Shown here piece after piece: positions 19,576 through 27,584 of a stretch of DNA of 64,000 nucleotides. The stretch spans positions 1 to 64,000 of the forward strand of contig JTDA01000010.1 in the NCBI GenBank assembly GCA_000803105.1, given 5' to 3'. The notes below the pieces were generated by a model. It made no database searches and was not told the origin of the DNA. It saw nothing but the letters and a program-made list of their open reading frames with translations. The position numbers and the translations under genes are program-made. The DNA is from Coprobacter secundus (GTDB lineage Bacteria; Bacteroidota; Bacteroidia; Bacteroidales; Coprobacteraceae). The first letter of the stretch is position 1. Each line of letters begins with the position of its first letter.

Positions 19576-19666
19576 ACAAAGGCAAGCCCGAGAGATACGG
19601 GGACAGATTCAATGACTGCCCGCCCCAATACACATTCTACAGAAAAAACGTATTATTGTATCCATT

Positions 19667-19716
19667 ACCATTACTCCCCGGTCACGCTTTCAAGAGCATG
19701 GTCGGGGAATAATGGT
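19667..19716. terminator. Long inverted repeat downstream of GH95
   Basis: Arms ACCATTACTCCCCG (19667-19680) and CGGGGAATAATGGT (19703-19716), 13 of 14 paired plus one G-T type mismatch, around a 22-base loop. It lies between convergent genes (GH95 on plus, the DUF4377 lipoprotein on minus), about 90 bases after the GH95 stop. No strong U-run follows on the plus strand, so it is terminator-like rather than a textbook terminator. Confidence 0.5.
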
Positions 19717-19846
19717 ATCGTCATAAAATAAAAGAAAAAAATGGAGAGGCAGATTTCCACTTTAACCATGACAAATTCCCATAGATGACATTTCCGGTAA
19801 AAGACATTACAATTTTGCTTATTTTACGGAACTAACCCAATCACCA

Positions 19847-20986
19847 TTACTTCGGTTCCGCTATAACATAGTAGTATTCTTCATGAGTGTCATCACCCTT
19901 ACTATGAAGTAATGCTGCACGTGTAGTGTTATTTCCATAAATTTCTACAATGTCGGCATCTTGAGGAAGCGTCTTAAAGTCGGCAGCAGTCTGCGATGGG
20001 TGTTTGCCCAAATGCTTCTCCAACAGCCACCTCAACCCGGCTTCCTGCCTTTTGAGGTATTCGGCATCCGTGAGTCCGGAGGAAAATGCCACCTTTATGA
20101 TTACATAACAGGTACCGTTGAGCATTTGGGTATCGGTCAAAAGGAACTCATAACGGGTATCGAGAATACTATATATGAGACTGGTCTTGGGATTGGCAAT
20201 CGCCACAGCTCCATTCGTCCAATCTACCCCAAGGAAATCCCTCTCACGCATTATCTGGGTTATTGAAGACTCATACTTTACTTCGTTATCCTTATATCCT
20301 TTGAGAGAAATCGGAAAATCTCTTTTCTCAAAGAAATGAGAACTCCATTGGGAAGTAAACTCTTCACTCGTACCACTTTCATCCGCAAATTTCCGGTAAA
20401 CGCAATACGTATCCGGCAAAACGGGAGAAGACATAACAATCGAATCATAATATTGCAGGAACTCCGGTCTGCCGGGAAAAATATATTCATCCTGATGATC
20501 AAGTATCCTGAACGTCAGGAAATCGAAAGGTGCTGCCAATGGCGTGTCAAGGTTCATAAAAGGAGTAAGCTGCACCATTTTAAGTTTGAATTTTGCTTCT
20601 TCAGGCAGCTCGTCAGGTTTTGGCGTAACAGAAGGCACGTCACTTATAACCTCAAGCAGAGTGTAAGTAGTATTTGAGGCATCAGCCGGTGGATTGGCAA
20701 GTATTGTCTTGCGCACCTCCAGCTCGTACGCATGTCCGTGTACATAGTCGAACCCCTTGATACTGCCCATAGCAAGTCTCTGCCATTCTGCACTGTGCTT
20801 TTCCTTGACTTGCATATACTCTACTGCAGGAGTCCCACCACTGCCAATGGTTTCCCAAACAGTCGTTTCAGATACATACAGGAGTATATCGGCATAAGTA
20901 TCATCAAGAGAGGTCTCCTTATCACAACCCGCCCACATGACACTCATGACAGCCAATAAAGCTAATTTCAGATTCTTGAGCGTCAT
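19847..20986 (-). CDS. Lipoprotein with a DUF4377-like domain, function unknown
   Basis: 379 residues with start at 20986 (MTLKNLKLALLAVMSVMWAGC); the longer frame to 21070 overlaps the upstream gene and buries the signal peptide. Lipobox MWAGC, Cys about residue 21. Residues about 50-115 contain MGSIKGFDYVHGHAYELEVRK ... NPPADASNTTYTLLEVISD in separate short blocks, the pattern of DUF4377, a domain of small secreted proteins often met with META/HslJ domains. The rest (about 130-379) has no family I recognise. It begins 4 bases after the stop of the 151-residue lipoprotein gene, so the two are a translationally linked pair. Position between two glycan loci is the only context. No function is claimed. 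Confidence 0.75.
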   Translation of the reverse strand: MTLKNLKLALLAVMSVMWAGCDKETSLDDTYADILLYVSETTVWETIGSGGTPAVEYMQVKEKHSAEWQRLAMGSIKGFDYVHGHAYELEVRKTILANPPADASNTTYTLLEVISDVPSVTPKPDELPEEAKFKLKMVQLTPFMNLDTPLAAPFDFLTFRILDHQDEYIFPGRPEFLQYYDSIVMSSPVLPDTYCVYRKFADESGTSEEFTSQWSSHFFEKRDFPISLKGYKDNEVKYESSITQIMRERDFLGVDWTNGAVAIANPKTSLIYSILDTRYEFLLTDTQMLNGTCYVIIKVAFSSGLTDAEYLKRQEAGLRWLLEKHLGKHPSQTAADFKTLPQDADIVEIYGNNTTRAALLHSKGDDTHEEYYYVIAEPK

Positions 20987-20990
20987 AAAT

Positions 20991-21446
20991 TTATTTATTA
21001 AAAGTCTTTGAAATCTGTTCGCCAACACGTTTAAGAGCGCCTTTGATATCAGAGCCCGGACTGATTCCAAGCGTAGTGTAAGCTCCTTGACAAGATGCTA
21101 ACGGACGGCCTGTATTAAAGTCTATGAAGTTAACCGTTATTACGGTTTCTTCTTGTTTTATAGCGACACCGAATGTCGCGAGCAACAAAGAGGATTGTTC
21201 TCCCTGCGTCAAATCATCAATACGATATTGACCTATCATAGTCAGTCCGGATTGTTCTACTGCATCATATAATTGTATCTGATACTGCACTAATTCAGGT
21301 GGCATTCTGTATGTACCATTATCAATTACTGCCACATATTTATACTTTGCCAAATCAGCACCTTGTGAAACCACAGATTTGGAAACGGTACAGCTTGTCC
21401 AAACCAACGACAGGAAAATACAAAAAGAAAAAATATAACTTTTCAT
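20991..21446 (-). CDS. Small lipoprotein, function unknown
   Basis: 151 residues. Signal peptide and lipobox WTSC (Cys about residue 19), then KYVAVIDNGTYRMPPELV, an alternating alpha/beta pattern and ITVNFIDFNTGRPLASCQG, ending with an amphipathic helix GALKRVGEQISKTFNK. The layout recalls small outer-membrane lipoproteins of the DUF4136/LPP20-like kind in which a conserved strand is followed by a C-terminal helix, but I cannot assign a family with confidence. First gene of a two-gene unit with the DUF4377 lipoprotein; the gap is 4 bases. The region looks more AT-rich than the flanking glycosidase genes. Confidence 0.7.
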   Translation of the reverse strand: MKSYIFSFCIFLSLVWTSCTVSKSVVSQGADLAKYKYVAVIDNGTYRMPPELVQYQIQLYDAVEQSGLTMIGQYRIDDLTQGEQSSLLLATFGVAIKQEETVITVNFIDFNTGRPLASCQGAYTTLGISPGSDIKGALKRVGEQISKTFNK

Positions 21447-21494
21447 TGCCTATTATATACAAGTTAATAAACCATTCGAGTCTGTCTGACTTTT

Positions 21495-21651
21495 CCAATA
21501 AAAAATATTATCCGGTCATTTTCATGTTTTCTTTCGACCTTTTCCCCGCTTTCTTTCGTCAGACAGCCTGCTATCCTCCTCTTAAAAACAAAAAATATCC
21601 TCAAAAGAGCTTTCAAGCCTGACCCAAGCAAAACCCAGACAAGTCTAAAAC
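21495..21651 (+). repeat. Dispersed intergenic repeat, copy A
   Basis: Starts CCAATAAAAAATATTATCCGG and ends with GCAAAACCCAGACAAGTCT. It aligns over about 135-155 bases with copy B at 63104-63238, and its end with copy C at 35321-35359, all in the same orientation. No open frame or terminal inverted repeat is evident. Confidence 0.6.
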
Positions 21652-21796
21652 AAGTGCAAAAATAGAAAAATCCATAGATTGAGGTTCAACTATCACTGAT
21701 TTTTTATGATTTATCATCGACCTCCTCAATTATTACTATGACGGAATGAGGGAAAACTAACCCAACAAATCATTTATTATCAGATAAATACATACA

Positions 21797-21827
21797 AAAA
21801 TTCCCCCTCTTGAGAGGGGGGAATTTT
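21797..21827. terminator. Bidirectional intrinsic terminator-like hairpin
   Basis: Left arm AAAATTCCCCCTC (21797-21809), loop TTGA, right arm GAGGGGGGAATTTT (21814-21827) with one bulged G. The A and T tracts flanking the G/C stem give a U-run in both directions. It lies about 190 bases after the stop of the minus-strand rhamnosidase gene and probably ends the region 2 operon. Confidence 0.7.
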
Positions 21828-21928
21828 ACTATAAATCACTCATTATCAGGAAGGGAACAACAGCCAAACATTCCCTCTCCGAAAGAGTATAATACAGCTT
21901 CTAAAATCCCATTATACAAAAAAAGAGA

Positions 21929-21953
21929 CCCTAACCAAACACACTTATATATT
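21929..21953 (+). repeat. Direct repeat, copy 1
   Basis: CCCTAACCAA, two bases, then ACACTTATATATT. The same two blocks with a one-base spacer recur at 21994-22017, 65 bases away. Confidence 0.6.
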
Positions 21954-21993
21954 ATACACAAATATCATTAAAATTAGTAGACGCATCAATATG

Positions 21994-22017
21994 CCCTAAC
22001 CAATACACTTATATATT
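21994..22017 (+). repeat. Direct repeat, copy 2
   Basis: CCCTAACCAA, one base, then ACACTTATATATT; ends one base before the stop codon of the minus-strand rhamnosidase gene (22019). Pairs with the copy at 21929-21953. Confidence 0.6.
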
Positions 22018-22018
22018 T

Positions 22019-24328
22019 CTACCTATACGACAGCTCTATTTCCCACTCGCCTCCCGATATGCGTACAGCCTGACCGTCGGAAAAATCGGCTTTATAGCGT
22101 TTATCAGGATAGAATTTTTTATTTTTGAAAATCTTTTTCCCTTCCAATTTCACTTGCTGTACTTCCTCTCCAACAGGTAGCAGGGCTTGTGCACCAGACG
22201 GGACACTCAACCGAATCTTCAACTCTTTTTCCGAACGATTCAAGGAAACCGAAATTCGCCCATTGACACTGAGCATCGACATTTCAGCATGGGTAAGAAA
22301 GCCCATTTGCGGTCTGAGGCTGAACTCTTTAAAGCCCGGCTTTACCGGAGCTATCCCACAGACTTTTTGAGACAGGAGAGTCAATCCGCCTCCACTCCAA
22401 GCATGGTTATAAGTACCTCCGCCAAATCCTTCGGGCCCGATTCCCCACCCTTCGAAAAGCGTCGTGAGACGGGGATAATCTACCATTTTCCCAAATCTTT
22501 TCTTCATTCGTTCAAGGGCTTCGCAAGGGCGATTCATACGGAACATGGCTTCCAATACGTATTTTTCCATGTAGGGACTGGCATATTCATAGTGTCGGAA
22601 CAGTTTCAATATGGCTTCATATTTCGACTCGTCGGCCAATCCTGAGAGTACCGCCAACGCCTGCAGCCGGTCATCGGGATGGGGAAGCGACTCATCGGCC
22701 CGATACGCATAGCCTTTCCAGTATGCCCTGTTAAACGCATCTTTCAAGGCACTCATTTCTTTTTTCATATCGGCGGCATCGTCTTCTTTACCGAGAACTC
22801 CGGCCATGCGAGAGACACCATCCAATGCCAGATAATACCAAGCATTGAATAATCCTTTTATATCGACATTCGTACCCCAATCGCCCCACGTCCAGTCTCC
22901 GCTACGAAACTTGACAGTGCCGTCTTCGTTATATTCCCATACAGCCAGATACCGCTTGACAGAATCATACAAATCGGCGATAGTAGCAGTATCGCCGGTA
23001 TTCAGGTAATAATTCCAAAATCCATACAGCCCTACACTGGCCAACATCTGCCCCGGCAGTTCCGTCTGATAGTTCGATGAAGGAATCGGCGAGAATATCG
23101 TGCCGTCTTCTTTCTGCCACTGCATCAGTTCATACATGCCTTTTTTCATCAGCAAATGCGATTGGGGACAAAGTGCATAGAATGACTCTCCCGACTCGAT
23201 CACCTCATCGCCCCACCATTGAGCACGCTCCCGGTCGGGGCAATCCATATAGGTGTCGCGCATGGTCACCAGCAACGTGCGTTGCGCTTTCGTCCAAAGC
23301 CGGTTGTAAAAATCGTCATTACAGCTAAACGAGCCGGCAAAAGAGGTATTATAGCTGGTTTCCCGATAGGTCGCATTTATCAGAGTAATTTCTTTGGGGA
23401 GTATATAATATACGGCATGTCCGTTTATCCAGCCCAGGCTTTCATAGCTTTGCCGCCCTTTCCGGGTCACATATTCGGCTCTGAGGTTATACATGCCACC
23501 GCCTTTGTAATTATCCGTACATACGCTTATCGTATCTCCCCCTTGTGCTTCTACTTCCAAGCATGGTGTCAATTGCATATTGTAGGGCAGATGACAAATG
23601 AGCGTATCTTTTTCCTGTCCTCTTCTCCATTCCCGAAGAGTATATTCTTTCTGTCCATAATCTTTCCACATCGGGATTATTCTCGAGTATAGTTTGTTCC
23701 ACGGCTTACAACCTTCTTTTCCTACTTCTACCGAAGCCGACCACGGATACCAAAGACTGTCTGCCGGCGACACTATCCACGATTCTGAAAAGAGGCGGGC
23801 ATCATAACCGATGTTGGATTCGGACAGTCTGAAATTGGGCTGTGTCCCCTTGGGAGTGTAATATCCCCCATGAATGGCCGAAAACCAACTTTTATCACTA
23901 TACAGAGGGAATTCGTCCGAAAGGCTCTCCACAAACAATCCGGCTTTGCCGCTCGGCTGATAAGAGAACCCCTCTTTCCCGAAATACCACAAAAGAATAG
24001 CGACGGCATTTTTCCCTTCTTGCAAGAAAGAGGTCACATCGACTGTGTCGTAATAGGTATCTTCCGGTGTGGGCCCCCGTTTCACAGCCCCCTCGAAGAC
24101 GGCGAGCCTACCGTTTATCCACATCCAGTACTTGCTGTCGGCCGCGATTTTCAATGTTACACTTTCCGAGGGACGAGAATTCAAATGGATATCCTTGCGA
24201 AAGCAAAGCCATGTATTCGAGGCGCTTTGATTTTCAAATGCGGTAATCCACCTCGCCCGACTCTCGTCTGCCTGTACGAAAAAGAACGACAAGAGTCCCC
24301 AAATTACCAAAACAATTTTACGGGACAT
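22019..24328 (-). CDS. GH78-like alpha-L-rhamnosidase family protein
   Basis: 769 residues with start at 24328 (MSRKIVLVIWGLLSFFFVQA, signal peptide); the longer frame overlaps the previous gene and has no signal. N-terminal beta-sandwich domains (WLCFRKDIHL, AADSKYWMWINGRL, DTVDVTSFLQEGKNAVAILLW) precede an (alpha/alpha)6 barrel from about 350 with DTYMDCPDRERAQWWGDEV, the position of the GH78 acid motif DCPxRE, then WTWGDWGTN and a C-terminal jelly roll (FGGGTYNHAWSGGG, NGRISVSLN). Known GH78 members are inverting enzymes that release terminal alpha-L-rhamnose. The motif is somewhat divergent, so another sugar or an unclassified sister family is possible. Last gene of the region 2 array, 5 bases after the GH123-like/phosphodiester glycosidase gene. 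Confidence 0.82.
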   Translation of the reverse strand: MSRKIVLVIWGLLSFFFVQADESRARWITAFENQSASNTWLCFRKDIHLNSRPSESVTLKIAADSKYWMWINGRLAVFEGAVKRGPTPEDTYYDTVDVTSFLQEGKNAVAILLWYFGKEGFSYQPSGKAGLFVESLSDEFPLYSDKSWFSAIHGGYYTPKGTQPNFRLSESNIGYDARLFSESWIVSPADSLWYPWSASVEVGKEGCKPWNKLYSRIIPMWKDYGQKEYTLREWRRGQEKDTLICHLPYNMQLTPCLEVEAQGGDTISVCTDNYKGGGMYNLRAEYVTRKGRQSYESLGWINGHAVYYILPKEITLINATYRETSYNTSFAGSFSCNDDFYNRLWTKAQRTLLVTMRDTYMDCPDRERAQWWGDEVIESGESFYALCPQSHLLMKKGMYELMQWQKEDGTIFSPIPSSNYQTELPGQMLASVGLYGFWNYYLNTGDTATIADLYDSVKRYLAVWEYNEDGTVKFRSGDWTWGDWGTNVDIKGLFNAWYYLALDGVSRMAGVLGKEDDAADMKKEMSALKDAFNRAYWKGYAYRADESLPHPDDRLQALAVLSGLADESKYEAILKLFRHYEYASPYMEKYVLEAMFRMNRPCEALERMKKRFGKMVDYPRLTTLFEGWGIGPEGFGGGTYNHAWSGGGLTLLSQKVCGIAPVKPGFKEFSLRPQMGFLTHAEMSMLSVNGRISVSLNRSEKELKIRLSVPSGAQALLPVGEEVQQVKLEGKKIFKNKKFYPDKRYKADFSDGQAVRISGGEWEIELSYR

Positions 24329-24333
24329 ATATA

Positions 24334-27300
24334 TTATCGGATTATCAATTTGAATGTAAAACTTTCCATCTCCATATTTACTTTCAAGAGATACAGCCCT
24401 GAGGGCATGTCGGTGAAATCGAAACAATAAGTGCCAGACAATTCGCTTTCGCCCTGCCGCATGCAATGGCCGTCCAAGGTATACAGGGCGTAAGCCATTT
24501 TACACGGCCCGTTTCCGTCCTGACTCAAATAAAACAAGTTGGCACTTTTGTCTTTATAAAACTTTACATTCCGGCTCCATTTCGAGACCGATTCCAAACC
24601 GGTAGTTTCCCCGAAATTGAAATGCCGGGAGACGCTCATCCCATTGTATGTACCTGTTACCGTACCTTTTATATCGGTTCCCTTGAGTATCAACGTCTCT
24701 CCTTCGATATGCCCCAACTCCGGCGAACAGCTCCATGTGACCGGTGAAAGGTCGGAATCTACAAGGACATTATATTGATTGTATCCCATCAAACGCAAAG
24801 GCAGGGAAAGGGAATTTATCTGTTCCTTATTCCAATAATTGAATGCCAAACGCACTATTTCCCGGTCGACCGGAGTCGTCGTCTGTAGCAGCCAACCGTT
24901 GGTAACGGCCCTTTCCTGCCCGTCGCTCGGACGGTTCACAACGGTATGGTTCACTACCATCCCGGTAGAACCTCCTCCGTCGAACCCGACTACGTCGGAA
25001 GCTCCCGCACTCCTGAACAAGTCGCACATTTCATCGGAATAAACTCCTCTGGAATGAGCCTGACGACCGTCTATTACCATCAGATACAGCCAACGACCGT
25101 CGGCCGAACAGCCTACTCCGGTTCTCGGATAGAGCACATTGTTATAGGAATCGTTAAAATTGCACTCCATGATTACCCCATCCTTCATCAAAAGAGAATT
25201 GCCGCCTATCATCTCCCGGATAGCCGGAGTCTCATTGCCGGCTGTCTTGATTGTCATATTGATTTTCAACTTTTGTCCTACGGTAAGTTTATCCAAGAAC
25301 CCTTTTGCCTGGTCGATACCCGACAAAGCGGCTTCGCCGGGTTTCAGGGCATTTTTCCCTTCTGTATCTTTGATAATCCTTGTCACGATGCAGGTAATGG
25401 GCGAGTTTATCTTCCATGCTTGTCCGTCGGCCAGTTTGAAAAAGACCTCTGTTTTCAGTTTATCGCCTATCTCGGCATTCTCGTCCATACGGGTATATCC
25501 GCCCGCAAATTCGTTGTAAAAAGTCATATCGCACGAATAACAATCTGTGCGGGGAAGATTTACGTCATTGAAAGTATAGGAGGCGATAGGGGCTTTCAAG
25601 CTGACGACCGAGCCGGAAAATGCCATGTTGTCAAGAATTGGTTTATTGTTGTCGTCGATAGCGGCAAAAGCCCACTCCATGCTACGGGGCTCCCGCTGTA
25701 TGATGCCTTCGGAAGCGCACCCGCCCCGAGGGGCTCCGATAGGGAATTCCTTGTGTGCGCTTATATTAAAAAAATCCCCGTTTATCCCTGCAAAGGCGTC
25801 CGTTGTCCCGGTGGTATATCTATCACAAGCCGACGATACAGTCTCCAAGCCCTCGATGAGGTCGTTCCCCAAAAAGGTCTTGACTCTCGTATTCGGATTT
25901 TGCAAATCCACTTTCAAGACATGGGCTTCAATCGGCAGTTCATCGATACGGATATGAGAGTATTCACAGCCGGGCCCCGGGATATAGGCGTTCAAGGTAT
26001 CTACCAGATATTGTTCTCCCCGTATCAGTACTTGTCCAAAAGAGTCATACGTCTCGGCGATTTGAATCAGCTTTTCCCTGAAGGCTTCTATCTCACCGGA
26101 ATTTCTGGTATAATCGGACGGGGAACGGTACACTTGTTCCAAAATTTTCTCGGCATTCTGCCTGCCTACTTTTCCTTCTACGATTTTCAACAACTCATAG
26201 TCTTCCTGTCCTTCTTTCCAACGTTCCAAACGTGCGGATGCAATGGGTTCCTTCACTCCGAACATATAACCGGGGAATACCAAACCGCCGTCACCGACAG
26301 CATCCAGACTACGGTCGAATGCAAATGGCTCCATACGATACCGGTTTACCCCCCAATACAGGAATCCGGTCTCATTTTCTTTATATACCCGCCACATGAT
26401 CGCCCGATTATGGAACGGTGTCTGAGAAAAAAGGAAGTTGGGCTGAACTCCCACAGGACCGCAACAGACATAAGTCCACCACTCTGCCCTGGGCTCTATC
26501 ATTTTCCTAAAGTCTTGGGCAACCGAATTCTGGCATTTATACTCTTCGGCTGAAATGGGCAGTATCTTGACGTACGGTGTCAAGAAATCGAAGGTATATT
26601 TATAATCCCATTTATTCTCGCCTTCGATGAGCGAGCTGGAAATCGGCACAAGCATTTTTGCCTCGGGTTCGAGCGAGAGTATATGGGCCGACTCCTTGGC
26701 TATCTGTTCATAGTGCGCCGGAGTCTTCGGCTCGTCCCAAATATAGAAATAGCACCGGTCGAAATACCCTTTTTCCTTCATGTCGGCACACATGCGCAAG
26801 ATTTCCTCATCGTCTACCAAACAAGGAAGGGCAAAACGGCAAAAGCGTTTGTCCTGAAGCAATTTCTGGCTTCTGGGATCGTCCCACGGCCAAGGAGAGA
26901 AACAGTTGTCCCAACGCCAAATCGAGGGGTCGATAATCTTCCCGTAATAAGGGTCGATACGGCGTGTGAGCAAAAACTCGGTCCACAACTCCTTCTGCTC
27001 ATCAGAGCCATTTTCGGGCAAATTATCTATATCGACACAGAACTCCGAAGGTATGGACGGTGTGAGAGGAATCTCATAATCGGCCACACGTACTTTGAAA
27101 TTCAAGGTAACGTTATTCCTTATGGACTTGACATTCACCGAATAATCATAAGTACCGGGGCGGGCATCCCGGGGTGTCTCAAAAGTCAGCCAAACCACGG
27201 TTGTGGACTTCTCGGCCTTTGTTTTCGACTCAAAGGGGACCAGTGCATCGTCGAAGCCGTCTATCTCCCTCAAAATGCGGTATTGTACCCCGAACTCTTG

Positions 27301-27537
27301 TGGAGAGCTCGATGTAGAAAGGGTTATTTCTTCTTTGGGGATGGTGGAAAATACAAGCTGTATATGTTCCGTCTCGCCTCGTCCCAAAACGACCCGGTTG
27401 TTTTCTTCTGCCGGGAAATTCTGATAATTTTCCTGCAACTCGGTACAGGGCATTACCCATACATCTCCCGTGTTTGCCGCATGCAATCCCACTCCCATTG
27501 AAAACAGGGCAAAAACCGACACCAAATAATTTTTCAT
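24334..27537 (-). CDS. Fusion of a GH123-like (DUF4091) domain, a phosphodiester glycosidase (NAGPA) domain and a T9SS-type C-terminal domain
   Basis: 1067 residues. Signal peptide 1-20. Residues about 25-500: beta-sandwich plus DUF4091 barrel related to GH123 beta-N-acetylgalactosaminidases, with the Asp-Glu pair D268-E269 in YIWDEPK and the C-terminal signature LDAVGDGGLVFPG ... RLERWKEGQEDYELL. Residues about 525-900: phosphodiester glycosidase domain (NAGPA family, the human uncovering enzyme that removes GlcNAc from GlcNAc-1-phospho-6-mannose) with GINGDFF near 580, PRTGVG, DGRQAHSRGVYSDEM, VGFDGGGSTGMVV near 850 and NRPSDGQERAVTNGW. After a linker, the last ~80 residues (YALYTLDGHC ... 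MPSGLYLLKVNM ... FTFKLIIR) resemble a T9SS sorting domain, so the protein is probably exported across the outer membrane. 47 bases after GH2. The domain calls are firm; the dual activity on one substrate is inference. Confidence 0.85.
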   Translation of the reverse strand: MKNYLVSVFALFSMGVGLHAANTGDVWVMPCTELQENYQNFPAEENNRVVLGRGETEHIQLVFSTIPKEEITLSTSSSPQEFGVQYRILREIDGFDDALVPFESKTKAEKSTTVVWLTFETPRDARPGTYDYSVNVKSIRNNVTLNFKVRVADYEIPLTPSIPSEFCVDIDNLPENGSDEQKELWTEFLLTRRIDPYYGKIIDPSIWRWDNCFSPWPWDDPRSQKLLQDKRFCRFALPCLVDDEEILRMCADMKEKGYFDRCYFYIWDEPKTPAHYEQIAKESAHILSLEPEAKMLVPISSSLIEGENKWDYKYTFDFLTPYVKILPISAEEYKCQNSVAQDFRKMIEPRAEWWTYVCCGPVGVQPNFLFSQTPFHNRAIMWRVYKENETGFLYWGVNRYRMEPFAFDRSLDAVGDGGLVFPGYMFGVKEPIASARLERWKEGQEDYELLKIVEGKVGRQNAEKILEQVYRSPSDYTRNSGEIEAFREKLIQIAETYDSFGQVLIRGEQYLVDTLNAYIPGPGCEYSHIRIDELPIEAHVLKVDLQNPNTRVKTFLGNDLIEGLETVSSACDRYTTGTTDAFAGINGDFFNISAHKEFPIGAPRGGCASEGIIQREPRSMEWAFAAIDDNNKPILDNMAFSGSVVSLKAPIASYTFNDVNLPRTDCYSCDMTFYNEFAGGYTRMDENAEIGDKLKTEVFFKLADGQAWKINSPITCIVTRIIKDTEGKNALKPGEAALSGIDQAKGFLDKLTVGQKLKINMTIKTAGNETPAIREMIGGNSLLMKDGVIMECNFNDSYNNVLYPRTGVGCSADGRWLYLMVIDGRQAHSRGVYSDEMCDLFRSAGASDVVGFDGGGSTGMVVNHTVVNRPSDGQERAVTNGWLLQTTTPVDREIVRLAFNYWNKEQINSLSLPLRLMGYNQYNVLVDSDLSPVTWSCSPELGHIEGETLILKGTDIKGTVTGTYNGMSVSRHFNFGETTGLESVSKWSRNVKFYKDKSANLFYLSQDGNGPCKMAYALYTLDGHCMRQGESELSGTYCFDFTDMPSGLYLLKVNMEMESFTFKLIIR

Positions 27538-27584
27538 AGATTTTACTATTTACTGATTTTTTATTGTATTATGTTTCACTTTTC

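Larger units (their letters stand above)
21447..22018. other. Long AT-rich intergenic region with a dispersed repeat, a hairpin and a direct repeat
   Basis: About 570 bases between two minus-strand genes. It holds one copy of the dispersed repeat (21495-21651), a strong bidirectional hairpin (21797-21827) and two copies of a ~24-base direct repeat (21929-21953 and 21994-22017). No coding frame is convincing. Confidence 0.6.

Noticed and set aside
24946..26553. A 535-codon open frame on the plus strand, antisense to the GH123-like/phosphodiester glycosidase gene
   Set aside because: It is antisense to a gene with clear domain motifs, has no family likeness, and such long shadow frames recur opposite other strong genes here (32869-34071, 38006-39175, 45216-46523). 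Codon bias of the real gene explains them.
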